The notes beneath the pieces are model-generated. The model saw only the letters and a list, made by a program, of their open reading frames with translations, had not been told where the DNA came from and searched no databases. From contig JALUKS010000170.1 of NCBI GenBank assembly GCA_027056465.1, positions 1-7,861 of the forward strand: DNA of 7,861 nucleotides, given 5' to 3'. The translations under genes and the position numbers were made by a program. Source of the DNA: Sulfurimonas sp. Its GTDB lineage: Bacteria > Campylobacterota > Campylobacteria > Campylobacterales > Sulfurimonadaceae. This document shows, piece after piece, positions 1 through 6,012 of the stretch (position 1 is its first letter; every line of letters starts with the position of its first letter).

Positions 1-900
1 AAAGCTGGTTCCTTTAGGTAAATATTGACGGATTAAACTATTTGTATATTCATTTAATCCTCTCTCCCAAGATGAATATGGATGACAAAAATAATAGTCA
101 CAATTTAGATATTCAGATATATTTTTATGATTAGAAAATTCCAATCCATTGTCCGTTGTAATTGTATGTATTTTATCTCTGAATGGTTCTAAAATTCTTT
201 TAATTTCAGCCTCAACTTCATCTGCTTGTTTAGTAGTTGGAATGGATATTTTTGATAATAATGAAACTCTATCTACACAAGTTGTAATAGCACCTTTTTT
301 ATTAGTTCCAATGATTGTATCTATCTCCCAATCACCTTGTCTTATTTTATCATCTACTACATCAGGTCTTTGTGATATAGACACCCTGTCTTTGATACCA
401 CCATTGTATTTACAGCCATACTTGGCTCTCCTGTGACCCGTATGATGAAATCTAAGATGAGTGTATAGTTTACCTCCATTATATCCATCCTCATAAACAA
501 ATTGGTATATTCTTGTATGTGAAATATCAAGTCTATTTTCTGCTTTTAATCTTTGAGATACTTGTTCTGGAGACCAATCCTTTTCAATATATTTTGTAAT
601 GATATTTTTAGCTTTTATGTTTAGTTTTAGATTTGATTTTTTAGACGCATATCTTCTTCTAGTAACCGAAACTTTATGTGCATTATTAGCACTATAACTT
701 TTCTGTTGAGTACTACTATTTCGTTTTAATTCTCTAGAAATTGTTCCAGGATTCACACCTAGTTCAATAGCTATATCTTTCTGACTAAACCCTGCTTTTT
801 TTAAAGCAGAAATATGGTATCTTTCTTCTTGGGTTAAATGCTTATATTTCAATTTTACTACCTTTTCTGTGGTTAGATTTTGGAAGTAGAATTTTAGCAT
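1..900 (-). CDS. IS30-family transposase, 3' end cut by the window edge
   Basis: This frame is open for 300 codons from the ATG at 898-900 to the left edge with no stop. The product would cut and join DNA at the IS ends. The N-terminal part carries the IS30 helix-turn-helix (HLTQEERYHI at residues 21-30, then GFSQKDIAIELGV and TISRELKRN to about residue 61). WSPEQVSQRL follows at about 108-117. The C-terminal part has the DDE catalytic core: Asp194 in GDWEID, Asp250 in TTDNGLEF and Glu284 in GLNEYTN. The 33 residues between the second Asp and the Glu are the IS30-family spacing. The final LIRQYLPKGTSF is also a family signature, so only the last few dozen residues should be missing. The ATG has an AAGAGG ribosome site at 905-910. 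An in-frame TTG at 850-852, preceded by AAAAGG, would give the shorter N-terminus KYKHLTQEER, which is closer to how many relatives begin. The visible part has no frameshift and looks intact. Confidence 0.93.
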   Translation of the reverse strand, partial: MLKFYFQNLTTEKVVKLKYKHLTQEERYHISALKKAGFSQKDIAIELGVNPGTISRELKRNSSTQQKSYSANNAHKVSVTRRRYASKKSNLKLNIKAKNIITKYIEKDWSPEQVSQRLKAENRLDISHTRIYQFVYEDGYNGGKLYTHLRFHHTGHRRAKYGCKYNGGIKDRVSISQRPDVVDDKIRQGDWEIDTIIGTNKKGAITTCVDRVSLLSKISIPTTKQADEVEAEIKRILEPFRDKIHTITTDNGLEFSNHKNISEYLNCDYYFCHPYSSWERGLNEYTNSLIRQYLPKGTSF

Positions 901-944
901 TTAACCTCTTCAAATCTAAATTTACAATTTTATTTTTCTGATTT

Positions 945-980
945 CTCAAAAATTGCACTTCAGGTTTTAATTTTGGTTAG
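945..980. repeat. Probable terminal inverted repeat of the IS30-family element
   Basis: This segment lies 45-80 bp upstream of the transposase start, where an IS30-family element should end. It has a short G/C-containing core (ttgcacttcagg) inside an AT-rich tract, followed by ttttggttagg. I base the call on position and general resemblance to IS30-type ends. The partner repeat lies outside the window, so the inverted repeat itself is not demonstrated. Confidence 0.4.
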
Positions 981-1001
981 GCTTATATGACCACTGATAA
1001 T
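973..1001 (+). promoter_or_regulatory. Possible outward promoter at the IS edge, reading into the isomerase-like gene
   Basis: TTGGTT at 973-978 and GATAAT at 996-1001 are separated by 17 bp, an optimal sigma-70 spacing. Transcription would begin near 1008, about 31 nt before the ATG at 1039. The -35-like box falls at the probable IS terminus and the -10-like box in flanking DNA, the arrangement of an IS-created hybrid promoter. Other -10-like hexamers (TATAGT at 1005-1010, TATTAT at 1014-1019) are also present, and such AT-rich DNA produces matches by chance. Confidence 0.3.
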
Positions 1002-1038
1002 TAATATAGTTTTTATTATAGATGCTATATACTTAGGG

Positions 1039-1743
1039 ATGATAAAATTTTTAAAATTCTTTTTTAGAGAACCTCTCGTCCTATTTTTACTTTTAGGTGG
1101 GATAGTTTATCTAATCTATGTAGCTCTTCAGCCTATAACTACTCCTACTCAAAATTTTACAAAAACTATCACACTCTCAAGTTATGAGATTGCAGCACTC
1201 AAAAAAAGTCATAAAAATGATTTTAAAGAAGCACTTAAAGAGAACTATTTTAATAAGGCACTTCTTGAAGAGGCTTATGCTCTTGAACTCTACAAAGAAG
1301 ATCCAGAGATAAGTAAGCTCTTAGAGAAGAAAATGAAGATGATTTTACTTGAGAGCAAAAAAGTACAAGAGCCGAGTGAAGAGGAGTTGAAGAAGTACTA
1401 TGATGAGCATAAAAAGGAGTATGTAGATGTTGATTTTTACTCTTTTCGTATAAAAAATGCAGAGAAGAGAGTGCATCAAAGTAAGGAGGAAATACTCAAA
1501 GAGTATGGTCGCTACTTCTTCATAAAACTCTCTGGGTTACAACTCAATAAATGGAGTAAAGAGCTAGCGACAAGAAAGGGAAGAATCTCTGTTCTTGTTT
1601 ATGAGAAAGAGGGTACACAAATAGAGAGTTTTGATGTAGCAGAAGATAGAGTTTACCGTGACTTCAAAGCAGATCGCTTAGCAATGCAAAAAGAAGAGGA
1701 TTATGAAGCTCTTGCAAAAAAATATCACTTCACTGTTCAGTAA
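1039..1743 (+). CDS. Membrane-anchored SurA/PpiC-like peptidyl-prolyl isomerase-type protein (short form)
   Basis: The 234-residue product starts with a basic, hydrophobic segment (FFREPLVLFLLLGG, residues 8-21, membrane span to about residue 30). This N-terminus is typical of the PPIase-like proteins encoded next to HupE/UreJ genes. Residues 45-125 form a helical chaperone-like region, including a charged stretch EDPEISKLLEKKMK (87-100) and PSEEELKKYYDEHKKEY (112-128), which matches the SurA_N-like part of the family. In longer relatives a parvulin rotamase domain of about 90 residues follows. Here only about 105 residues remain, and they align by eye with a shrunken version ending in YEALAKKYHFTV. 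The protein may therefore be a chaperone-like remnant without isomerase activity. The C-terminal bulk should face the periplasm. The only ATG available is at 1039; a TTAGGG directly abuts it, giving poor ribosome-site spacing. The next gene starts 9 nt after the stop, which indicates cotranscription. Confidence 0.7.
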   Translation: MIKFLKFFFREPLVLFLLLGGIVYLIYVALQPITTPTQNFTKTITLSSYEIAALKKSHKNDFKEALKENYFNKALLEEAYALELYKEDPEISKLLEKKMKMILLESKKVQEPSEEELKKYYDEHKKEYVDVDFYSFRIKNAEKRVHQSKEEILKEYGRYFFIKLSGLQLNKWSKELATRKGRISVLVYEKEGTQIESFDVAEDRVYRDFKADRLAMQKEEDYEALAKKYHFTVQ

Positions 1744-1752
1744 AGAGAACTA

Positions 1753-2727
1753 TTGAAAAATATCATCTTTCTTACCCTTTATATGCTCCTCTCTACAGTT
1801 CTACAAGCACATCAAACTGGACTCTCTTACATAAGTATAAAAGAGAATAGTGCAGCAAAAATAGATGTAGTTTATAAAATGCCACTCTCGGACACAACAG
1901 CAAATAAGGTCTTTATTCGCTATCCTAGTGAGTGTGTTAAAACTGCTACACAAGAAAAGAGTATCTTAAATGGCTGGATAATAGAGAAGTATAGCTTATG
2001 GTGTGGTAGTAATGGTTTAGTAGATAAACGTATATGGATAGATGGACTCGTAGCCCAAAATAGAGGGATAACGATGAGTTACAAAAATCAAAAATTCTCT
2101 CAAAAAGCACTTCTACGTGCTTCGACTCCTTTTATGAAGATTGAGGGAAAAAGTAGTAGTTTAGCGTATTTTAAAGAGTATGTACTCTTAGGTATTCACC
2201 ATATTCTCTCAGGATATGATCATCTTCTTTTTGTTCTTTCTTTAGTACTTCTAGCTCACTCAAGAAAGAGCTTACTTCTTGCTATCTCCGCGTTTACTCT
2301 CTCTCACTCCATTACTCTAGCGGCTGCAGTACTCAATATTGTCCATCTTCCTTCTGCATTTATTGAATCGATGATTGCTTTAAGTATTCTCTTCTTGGCA
2401 AGGGAGTTAATGCTTGAGGAGAAAAATACTCTGACTAAACGCCATCTTGAGTATGTAGCATTTATTTTTGGTCTCTTGCATGGATTTGGATTTTCTTCAG
2501 TACTGAGTGCACTTGGCTTACCCGCTAATGACTTAGCACTCTCTTTGTTTGCTTTTAATGTGGGTATAGAAATAGGGCAGCTCTTTTTTATAGGGATACT
2601 TTTAAGTGGTTATTTCTTACTCAAAAGATATATAAGAGGCTATGAAGCAAAACTCCAAAGAGCTGTTGTTTACTTTATAGGGACTATTTCTGCCTTTTGG
2701 TTTATACAGAGAGTTCTAAGTTTTTAA
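1753..2727 (+). CDS. HupE/UreJ-family membrane protein with periplasmic N-terminal domain
   Basis: The 324-residue product matches the long HupE/UreJ type. A signal peptide (residues 1-19) appears to end at LQA, so the mature protein would begin with His20 (HQTGLSY). A soluble periplasmic domain of about 120 residues follows; it has Cys61 and Cys84, which could form a disulfide. From about residue 142 there are some six membrane spans carrying the family motifs: GIHHILSGYDHLLF (147-160, with His149, His150, Asp156, His157), FTLSHSITL (181-189), IESMIALSI (204-212), FGLLHGFGFSSVL (239-251) and FNVGIEIGQ (268-276). Short HupE and UreJ relatives are linked to nickel supply for hydrogenase or urease. 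No such enzyme is encoded here, so the substrate, possibly a metal, is unknown. The start is TTG at 1753-1755 with an AAAGAGA-type ribosome site just upstream. The 3' end overlaps rnhB on the other strand by 26 bp. Confidence 0.85.
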   Translation: MKNIIFLTLYMLLSTVLQAHQTGLSYISIKENSAAKIDVVYKMPLSDTTANKVFIRYPSECVKTATQEKSILNGWIIEKYSLWCGSNGLVDKRIWIDGLVAQNRGITMSYKNQKFSQKALLRASTPFMKIEGKSSSLAYFKEYVLLGIHHILSGYDHLLFVLSLVLLAHSRKSLLLAISAFTLSHSITLAAAVLNIVHLPSAFIESMIALSILFLARELMLEEKNTLTKRHLEYVAFIFGLLHGFGFSSVLSALGLPANDLALSLFAFNVGIEIGQLFFIGILLSGYFLLKRYIRGYEAKLQRAVVYFIGTISAFWFIQRVLSF

Positions 2728-3265
2728 GTGCTTTAAGTTTAAAACTTCTACGATGAATGGGGCAGTAACCATACTCTTTTATCATCTCTACATGAGCCTT
2801 TGTTCCATACCCCTTATGCTTTTCAAAACCATACTGGGGATAAATTTCAGAGTCTCGGATGATGTTTCTATCATGTGTCACCTTGGCAAGTATAGACGCA
2901 GCACTTACCTCTGGTACTTTCCCATCAGCTTTTATCATAGTCTCTAATCCCTCCACCCCAAAAGAGGTATTTCCATCAAAGAGATATTCCGTAGCATTTA
3001 AACTACTTTTTATCTCAAGAAGTGCCTCTTTCATACAGAGTGAAAGACCTTTTTTGTCTATATCTTGAGGAGATATAGTAACTATATGGTAGTGCGTTTG
3101 AGAGATTATCTCATCATAAAGTTTATAGCGTTTTTTCTCACTAATCTTTTTAGAGTCATTAAGACCCTCTATCTTTGTATCTTTTTTGAAAATAGACCCA
3201 GCGACCACCAAATCCCCAGCGATAGGTCCACGACCCGCTTCATCTATGCCACATAAAATATTCAT
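2702..3265 (-). CDS. rnhB: Ribonuclease HII
   Basis: The 187-residue product is an RNase HII. This cytoplasmic enzyme nicks 5' of ribonucleotides misincorporated into DNA and cuts RNA in RNA/DNA hybrids. All expected signatures are visible: GIDEAGRGPIAG (residues 6-17) with catalytic Asp8 and Glu9 and the GRG junction-recognition motif; LNDSKK (35-40); catalytic Asp97 in LFDGN; and catalytic Asp114 in KADGK. The 17-residue spacing of the last two fits the DEDD tetrad. Further downstream are SAASILAKVTHDR (121-133) and HKGYGTKAH with Tyr153, the conserved tyrosine that contacts the junction. Length is normal, at the compact end of the family. The ATG at 3263-3265 is preceded by a good AGGAG site (about 3272-3276) lying inside the end of the upstream ATPase gene. 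Only 1 nt separates the two genes, so translation is probably coupled. Confidence 0.97.
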   Translation of the reverse strand: MNILCGIDEAGRGPIAGDLVVAGSIFKKDTKIEGLNDSKKISEKKRYKLYDEIISQTHYHIVTISPQDIDKKGLSLCMKEALLEIKSSLNATEYLFDGNTSFGVEGLETMIKADGKVPEVSAASILAKVTHDRNIIRDSEIYPQYGFEKHKGYGTKAHVEMIKEYGYCPIHRRSFKLKALKNLELSV

Positions 3266-3266
3266 T

Positions 3267-4331
3267 CTAATCTCCTAATGCCCAAATATCAAATGGAAGT
3301 ATAGCGACTTGTGAGAGAGGATGTGCAATCTCCCTCTCTTTATTCATCGAAATAACAGTTATTTTTTTGATAGAGTGTGTAAAAAGAAATGCCTCAATAC
3401 TCTCTAACTTTTTAAAGAGTTTACGTTCATCTACAAAGGGTTTACATAAAATAATCTCATCACTCTGAGGGAGATAAAAATCTATCTTATCCTCATAGTA
3501 GCACTCTTTTGCTGATTTTAAAAGCTCAAGATAGACCATATTTTCAAAGAGTGTAGAGAAGTTCTTTTCGATGCTAAGAGCAGATTTAAGTGAAATATCG
3601 CAGAGATAAATCTTCTTTGTTGCCTTTGGAGAGCCAAACTTTCCGAGCTGATGGATATAGTGCATACTTACTAACTTCTCAAATGATTTATAGAGCTTAT
3701 CTTTACTTATCTTTCTGCTCTGTTTGAGCCTCTCATATATAGTAAACGCTGAAAGTTTTTGAGAGCTGAATTTTGCACAGAGTATAAGTATAGCAAACGC
3801 AACATCATCAAGAGCAGTTTGTAGCATATTTTGGATGTTTAAAATCCTCTCATCTGGACTGACTTTATGTATATGGGCAAAGCCTCCAAGCTGAAAGAAG
3901 TGGTTCAATGCACTTGAATCATACTTCTGCTCATAGGCTAAAAACTCCTCATAATCCAGTGGATAGAGTTGTAAAGGTATAAGTGTGTCAATCTTATGCC
4001 TCTCTTGCGAGGTAATAATGAGCTGGGTCACATTTGGGAACTTTATGCCTTTTATGTAGTTGTCTAGGACAAGAACATCTATGCGATTTTTATTGCAAAA
4101 ACTACTCAAATTCTCATTGAGTGCTTCTATATCTATACGAATATCACTACAGTTGATGTAGAGGTAAGAGCTTTTTTTCAAATCTAAGAGATAGTTTTTT
4201 ACTAATTTACTCTTACCACTATGTGTTATACCATTTATTTGGTAGCTCTTGTTGTCGATAAAGAGTTTACGAAAGTGAAATTTCTCAAGACTCAGGTCGG
4301 TTTTATAAAGTTCTTCTAATAATATTTCCAT
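3267..4331 (-). CDS. AAA-type ATPase, DUF4143-like (ATP-binding protein of unknown function)
   Basis: The 354-residue protein has a P-loop ATPase domain. Walker A is GITHSGKS (residues 34-41), Walker B is DVLVLDN (85-91), and IITSQE (105-110) sits where sensor 1 is expected. The stretch LYPLDYEEFLAYEQ (122-135) resembles the AAA_14 family signature. A winged-helix-like middle part (about 175-245) includes AFTIYERLKQSRKISKDKL. The C-terminal region has LFENMVYLELLK (261-272) and KIDFYLPQ (282-289), which correspond to the DUF4143 pattern FEN..V..EL and E(V/I)DF, part of a nuclease-like fold in that family. The usual E.K of that fold reads LCK here (295-297), so nuclease activity is doubtful. 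Members of this family have poorly defined roles. The gene is first in a minus-strand pair with rnhB; whether they act together is unknown. No good ribosome site sits at normal spacing before the ATG. AAGGAA lies about 15 nt upstream, and a TATAAT lies 5 nt before the ATG. Confidence 0.75.
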   Translation of the reverse strand: MEILLEELYKTDLSLEKFHFRKLFIDNKSYQINGITHSGKSKLVKNYLLDLKKSSYLYINCSDIRIDIEALNENLSSFCNKNRIDVLVLDNYIKGIKFPNVTQLIITSQERHKIDTLIPLQLYPLDYEEFLAYEQKYDSSALNHFFQLGGFAHIHKVSPDERILNIQNMLQTALDDVAFAILILCAKFSSQKLSAFTIYERLKQSRKISKDKLYKSFEKLVSMHYIHQLGKFGSPKATKKIYLCDISLKSALSIEKNFSTLFENMVYLELLKSAKECYYEDKIDFYLPQSDEIILCKPFVDERKLFKKLESIEAFLFTHSIKKITVISMNKEREIAHPLSQVAILPFDIWALGD

Positions 4332-4336
4332 CTAAA

Positions 4337-4342
4337 ATTATA
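4337..4342 (-). promoter_or_regulatory. Possible -10 element for the ATPase-rnhB unit (leaderless start)
   Basis: Read on the minus strand, a perfect TATAAT lies 5 nt before the ATG at 4331. Transcription from it would start at or next to the A of the ATG, giving a leaderless message. This fits the absence of a well-placed ribosome site. No TTGACA-like -35 is visible 16-18 bp upstream, but Campylobacterota sigma-70 promoters often lack a conserved -35. Confidence 0.35.
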
Positions 4343-4346
4343 TCAT

Positions 4347-4363
4347 TTCCTTATTAAAAGGAA
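4347..4363. repeat. Small inverted repeat TTCCTT-ATTAA-AAGGAA
   Basis: Six-base arms at 4347-4352 and 4358-4363 are perfectly complementary around a 5-nt spacer. The repeat sits just upstream of the putative -10 of the ATPase gene, between the two divergent promoters. It could be a regulator site, or chance in AT-rich DNA. Confidence 0.3.
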
Positions 4364-4402
4364 TTAAATTTTCTCTTAAATTAGTTTTTAACCCCTAAAT
4401 CC

Positions 4403-4431
4403 TTGAATATATACCAAAGCTTGGGTATAAT
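4403..4431 (+). promoter_or_regulatory. Sigma-70 promoter of the S10 operon
   Basis: TTGAAT at 4403-4408 and a perfect TATAAT at 4426-4431 are separated by exactly 17 bp. Transcription should start near 4437-4438, giving a leader of about 63 nt before rpsJ. It is the best promoter match in the window and sits where a strong promoter for the long ribosomal protein operon is needed. The call rests on sequence match and position only. Confidence 0.75.
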
Positions 4432-4460
4432 TTCACACCCTAAAACAATAGTGGTCAATA

Positions 4461-4477
4461 GTTAGGTGACGCCTAAC
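4461..4477 (+). promoter_or_regulatory. Hairpin in the rpsJ untranslated leader
   Basis: GTTAGG at 4461-4466 pairs perfectly with CCTAAC at 4472-4477 around a TGACG loop. The structure lies about 24 nt downstream of the predicted transcription start and 23 nt upstream of the rpsJ ATG. No U-run follows, so it is not an intrinsic terminator. In E. coli the S10 leader is the target of L4 autoregulation, but that leader is much longer. A similar role for this short hairpin is conjecture; it might instead protect the 5' end of the message. Confidence 0.5.
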
Positions 4478-4500
4478 GAGTTCTTTATAGAAGGAAAAAC

Positions 4501-4812
4501 ATGGAAAAAATTCGTTTAAAATTGAAAGCTTACGATCATCGTGTACTCGATAGATCTGTAGCATCAATAGTTGAAGCTGTAAAGCGTACAGGTGCTGCAA
4601 TTCGTGGTCCAATCCCTTTACCAACAAAAATTCGTAAGTATACTGTACTTAAGTCTGTTCACGTTAACAAGAAAGCTCGTGAGCAATTTGAGATTCGTAT
4701 GCACGCAAGAATGATTGACATCGTTTCTGCTACGCCAGAGACTGTAGATTCATTAATGAAACTTGATCTTGCACCAGAAGTAGACGTAGAAGTACGTTCT
4801 ATGGATAAGTAA
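4501..4812 (+). CDS. rpsJ: 30S ribosomal protein S10 (NusE)
   Basis: The 103-residue product has the normal S10 length and family sequence: KIRLKLKAYDHRVLD near the N-terminus (residues 3-17), GPIPLPTKI (36-44) at the start of the extended loop that enters the 30S head, and the closing PEVDVEVRSM. S10 binds 16S rRNA in the small-subunit head. As NusE it also pairs with NusB in transcription antitermination. It is the first gene of the operon, with an AAGGA ribosome site at 4491-4495 before the ATG. A weak TTCT/AGAA pairing (4481-4484 with 4489-4492) could slightly mask that site. Confidence 0.98.
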   Translation: MEKIRLKLKAYDHRVLDRSVASIVEAVKRTGAAIRGPIPLPTKIRKYTVLKSVHVNKKAREQFEIRMHARMIDIVSATPETVDSLMKLDLAPEVDVEVRSMDK

Positions 4813-4822
4813 GGAGTTCGTA

Positions 4823-5398
4823 GTGGAATATATTGTTGAAAAAATAGGAATGAGCCGTACAATTTCTGTACCTGCTAAGCCAGTTACTCTTTTAAGAGTT
4901 CTTGATGCTAAGGTATGTGAAGTAAACGAAGGAACTGCTATTGTATCTTACAACAGTGGTAAAAAATTAAACAAAGCTATCGAAGGTCAGCAAAAGAAGT
5001 ACTCTTTATCTGCTGAATTCAATCGTTTCGTAACATTAGAAGTAGCAAACACTGAAGCTGGCGACATTGACTTAACTCCTTTAGCTGAAGCTAAAGTTTT
5101 AAAGTCAACTTTTACAACAAAAGGTCGCGGTTTTGCTGGTGCAATGAAGCGTTGGAACTTCGGTGGTGGTCCTGCATCTCACGGTCATAGATTTGGTCGT
5201 AGAACAGGTTCAATCGGTAATGCTGAGTGGCCAGGACGTGTAATGAAAGGTAAGAAAATGCCAGGTCATTACGGAAACTGCCAAAACAGTGTAAAAAATG
5301 AGATCGTTTCTTACGATGCTGAAAATAAAATCATTGCGGTTTTAGGTTCTGTATCTGGTGCTAACGGTTCTCTAGGTCGTGTAAAGGTAGCTAAATAA
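4823..5398 (+). CDS. rplC: 50S ribosomal protein L3
   Basis: The 191-residue product is an L3, an early-assembly 23S rRNA-binding protein whose long extension reaches toward the peptidyl transferase centre. The family core is clear: GRGFAGAMKRWNFGGGPASH (residues 101-120), GHRFGRRTGSIGN (121-133) and WPGRVMKGKKMPGHYGN (136-152). In E. coli Gln150 of L3 is N5-methylated by PrmB; my alignment by eye puts Glu135 at that place (IGNAEWPG). The start is GTG at 4823-4825. An AAGGAG ribosome site at 4811-4816 overlaps the rpsJ stop codon, and the gap to rpsJ is 10 nt. The protein is shorter than the 209-residue E. coli L3, mostly in the peripheral domain. Confidence 0.97.
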   Translation: MEYIVEKIGMSRTISVPAKPVTLLRVLDAKVCEVNEGTAIVSYNSGKKLNKAIEGQQKKYSLSAEFNRFVTLEVANTEAGDIDLTPLAEAKVLKSTFTTKGRGFAGAMKRWNFGGGPASHGHRFGRRTGSIGNAEWPGRVMKGKKMPGHYGNCQNSVKNEIVSYDAENKIIAVLGSVSGANGSLGRVKVAK

Positions 5399-6012
5399 TG
5401 AGTGCAATCGTTTTAAATGAAAAAATGGAAAAAGCATCTGAGTTAGCATTACCAGAGTCTTTCTCTGGGATTAATCCTCACAACTTATGGCTTTATGTTA
5501 AGTCTGCTCAAGCTGCACAACGTGCAAATACAGCGACAACTAAAGGTAGAAGTGAAGTGCGCGGTGGTGGTAAAAAACCATGGGCTCAAAAAGGTGGCGG
5601 TCGCGCTCGTGCTGGTTCACGTCGTTCTCCTATCTTCGTAGGTGGTGGTAAAGCGTTCGGTTCTATGAACAACCACAGCTACAACTTAAAAGTGAATAAA
5701 AAGCAGAAGAAATTAGCTTTAAACTTTGCTTTAAATGAGCATGCACAAAATGGTACTCTTTTCGTAGTTGATTCTATCGAAGTGGCATCAGGAAAGACTA
5801 AAGACGCTAACGCACTTTGGAAAAAACTTGATCAAAGAGATACACTTTTTGTTAAATCTTTGTTAGATGAGCCAACGTTTTTAGCTTTTGAGAACTTATC
5901 TCAAACTTACGTTATCGAATCTAATGAGTTAAACGCATACTTAGCTGCAAACTATCGCTCTTTAGTGATAGAAAAAGCTGTATTCGAAACTTTAACAAGT
6001 GAGGCTAAGTAA
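5398..6012 (+). CDS. rplD: 50S ribosomal protein L4
   Basis: The 204-residue product is L4, which binds domain I of 23S rRNA and lines the polypeptide exit tunnel. The tunnel loop is unmistakable: GRSEVRGGGKKPWAQKGGGR (residues 50-69) followed by ARAGSRRSPIFVGGGKAFG (70-88). This loop is where macrolide-resistance substitutions occur in other bacteria, and nothing unusual is seen in it. In E. coli L4 also represses its own operon, but conservation of that role cannot be judged here. The ATG overlaps the rplC stop by one base (TAATG), which implies translational coupling. Confidence 0.98.
   Translation: MSAIVLNEKMEKASELALPESFSGINPHNLWLYVKSAQAAQRANTATTKGRSEVRGGGKKPWAQKGGGRARAGSRRSPIFVGGGKAFGSMNNHSYNLKVNKKQKKLALNFALNEHAQNGTLFVVDSIEVASGKTKDANALWKKLDQRDTLFVKSLLDEPTFLAFENLSQTYVIESNELNAYLAANYRSLVIEKAVFETLTSEAK

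Larger units (their letters stand above)
1..980 (-). mobile_element. IS30-family insertion sequence, partial (one end outside the window)
   Basis: The element is defined by its transposase reading frame, which occupies 1-900 on the minus strand and continues past the left edge. The side upstream of the transposase start lies at roughly 901-980. It is non-coding and AT-rich and contains the stretch around 945-980 (including ttgcacttc at about 953-961), which I take as the probable terminal inverted repeat. The exact boundary cannot be fixed because the other inverted repeat and the target duplication are not visible. The right limit given here is therefore approximate, perhaps plus or minus 15 bp. 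IS30 elements are about 1.0-1.2 kb with a single transposase gene, so most of the element should be inside the window. Confidence 0.75.

Noticed and set aside
149..436. Plus-strand open frame of 95 codons at the left
   Set aside because: It lies wholly antisense to the transposase, whose catalytic motifs are clear, and the product resembles nothing I recognise.
2728..2750. Palindrome AAGTTT-A-AAACTT as a possible bidirectional terminator between the convergent genes
   Set aside because: The loop would be a single base and the stem is almost all A/T, so a stable hairpin is unlikely; it also lies within rnhB coding sequence.
2753..3256. Three short plus-strand open frames between 2753 and 3256
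   Set aside because: They are antisense to rnhB, which has all its catalytic motifs; the short products look like chance translations.
4433..4862. Minus-strand frames opposite rpsJ and the start of rplC
   Set aside because: They are antisense to well-identified ribosomal genes and the S10 promoter/leader, with no plausible family match.
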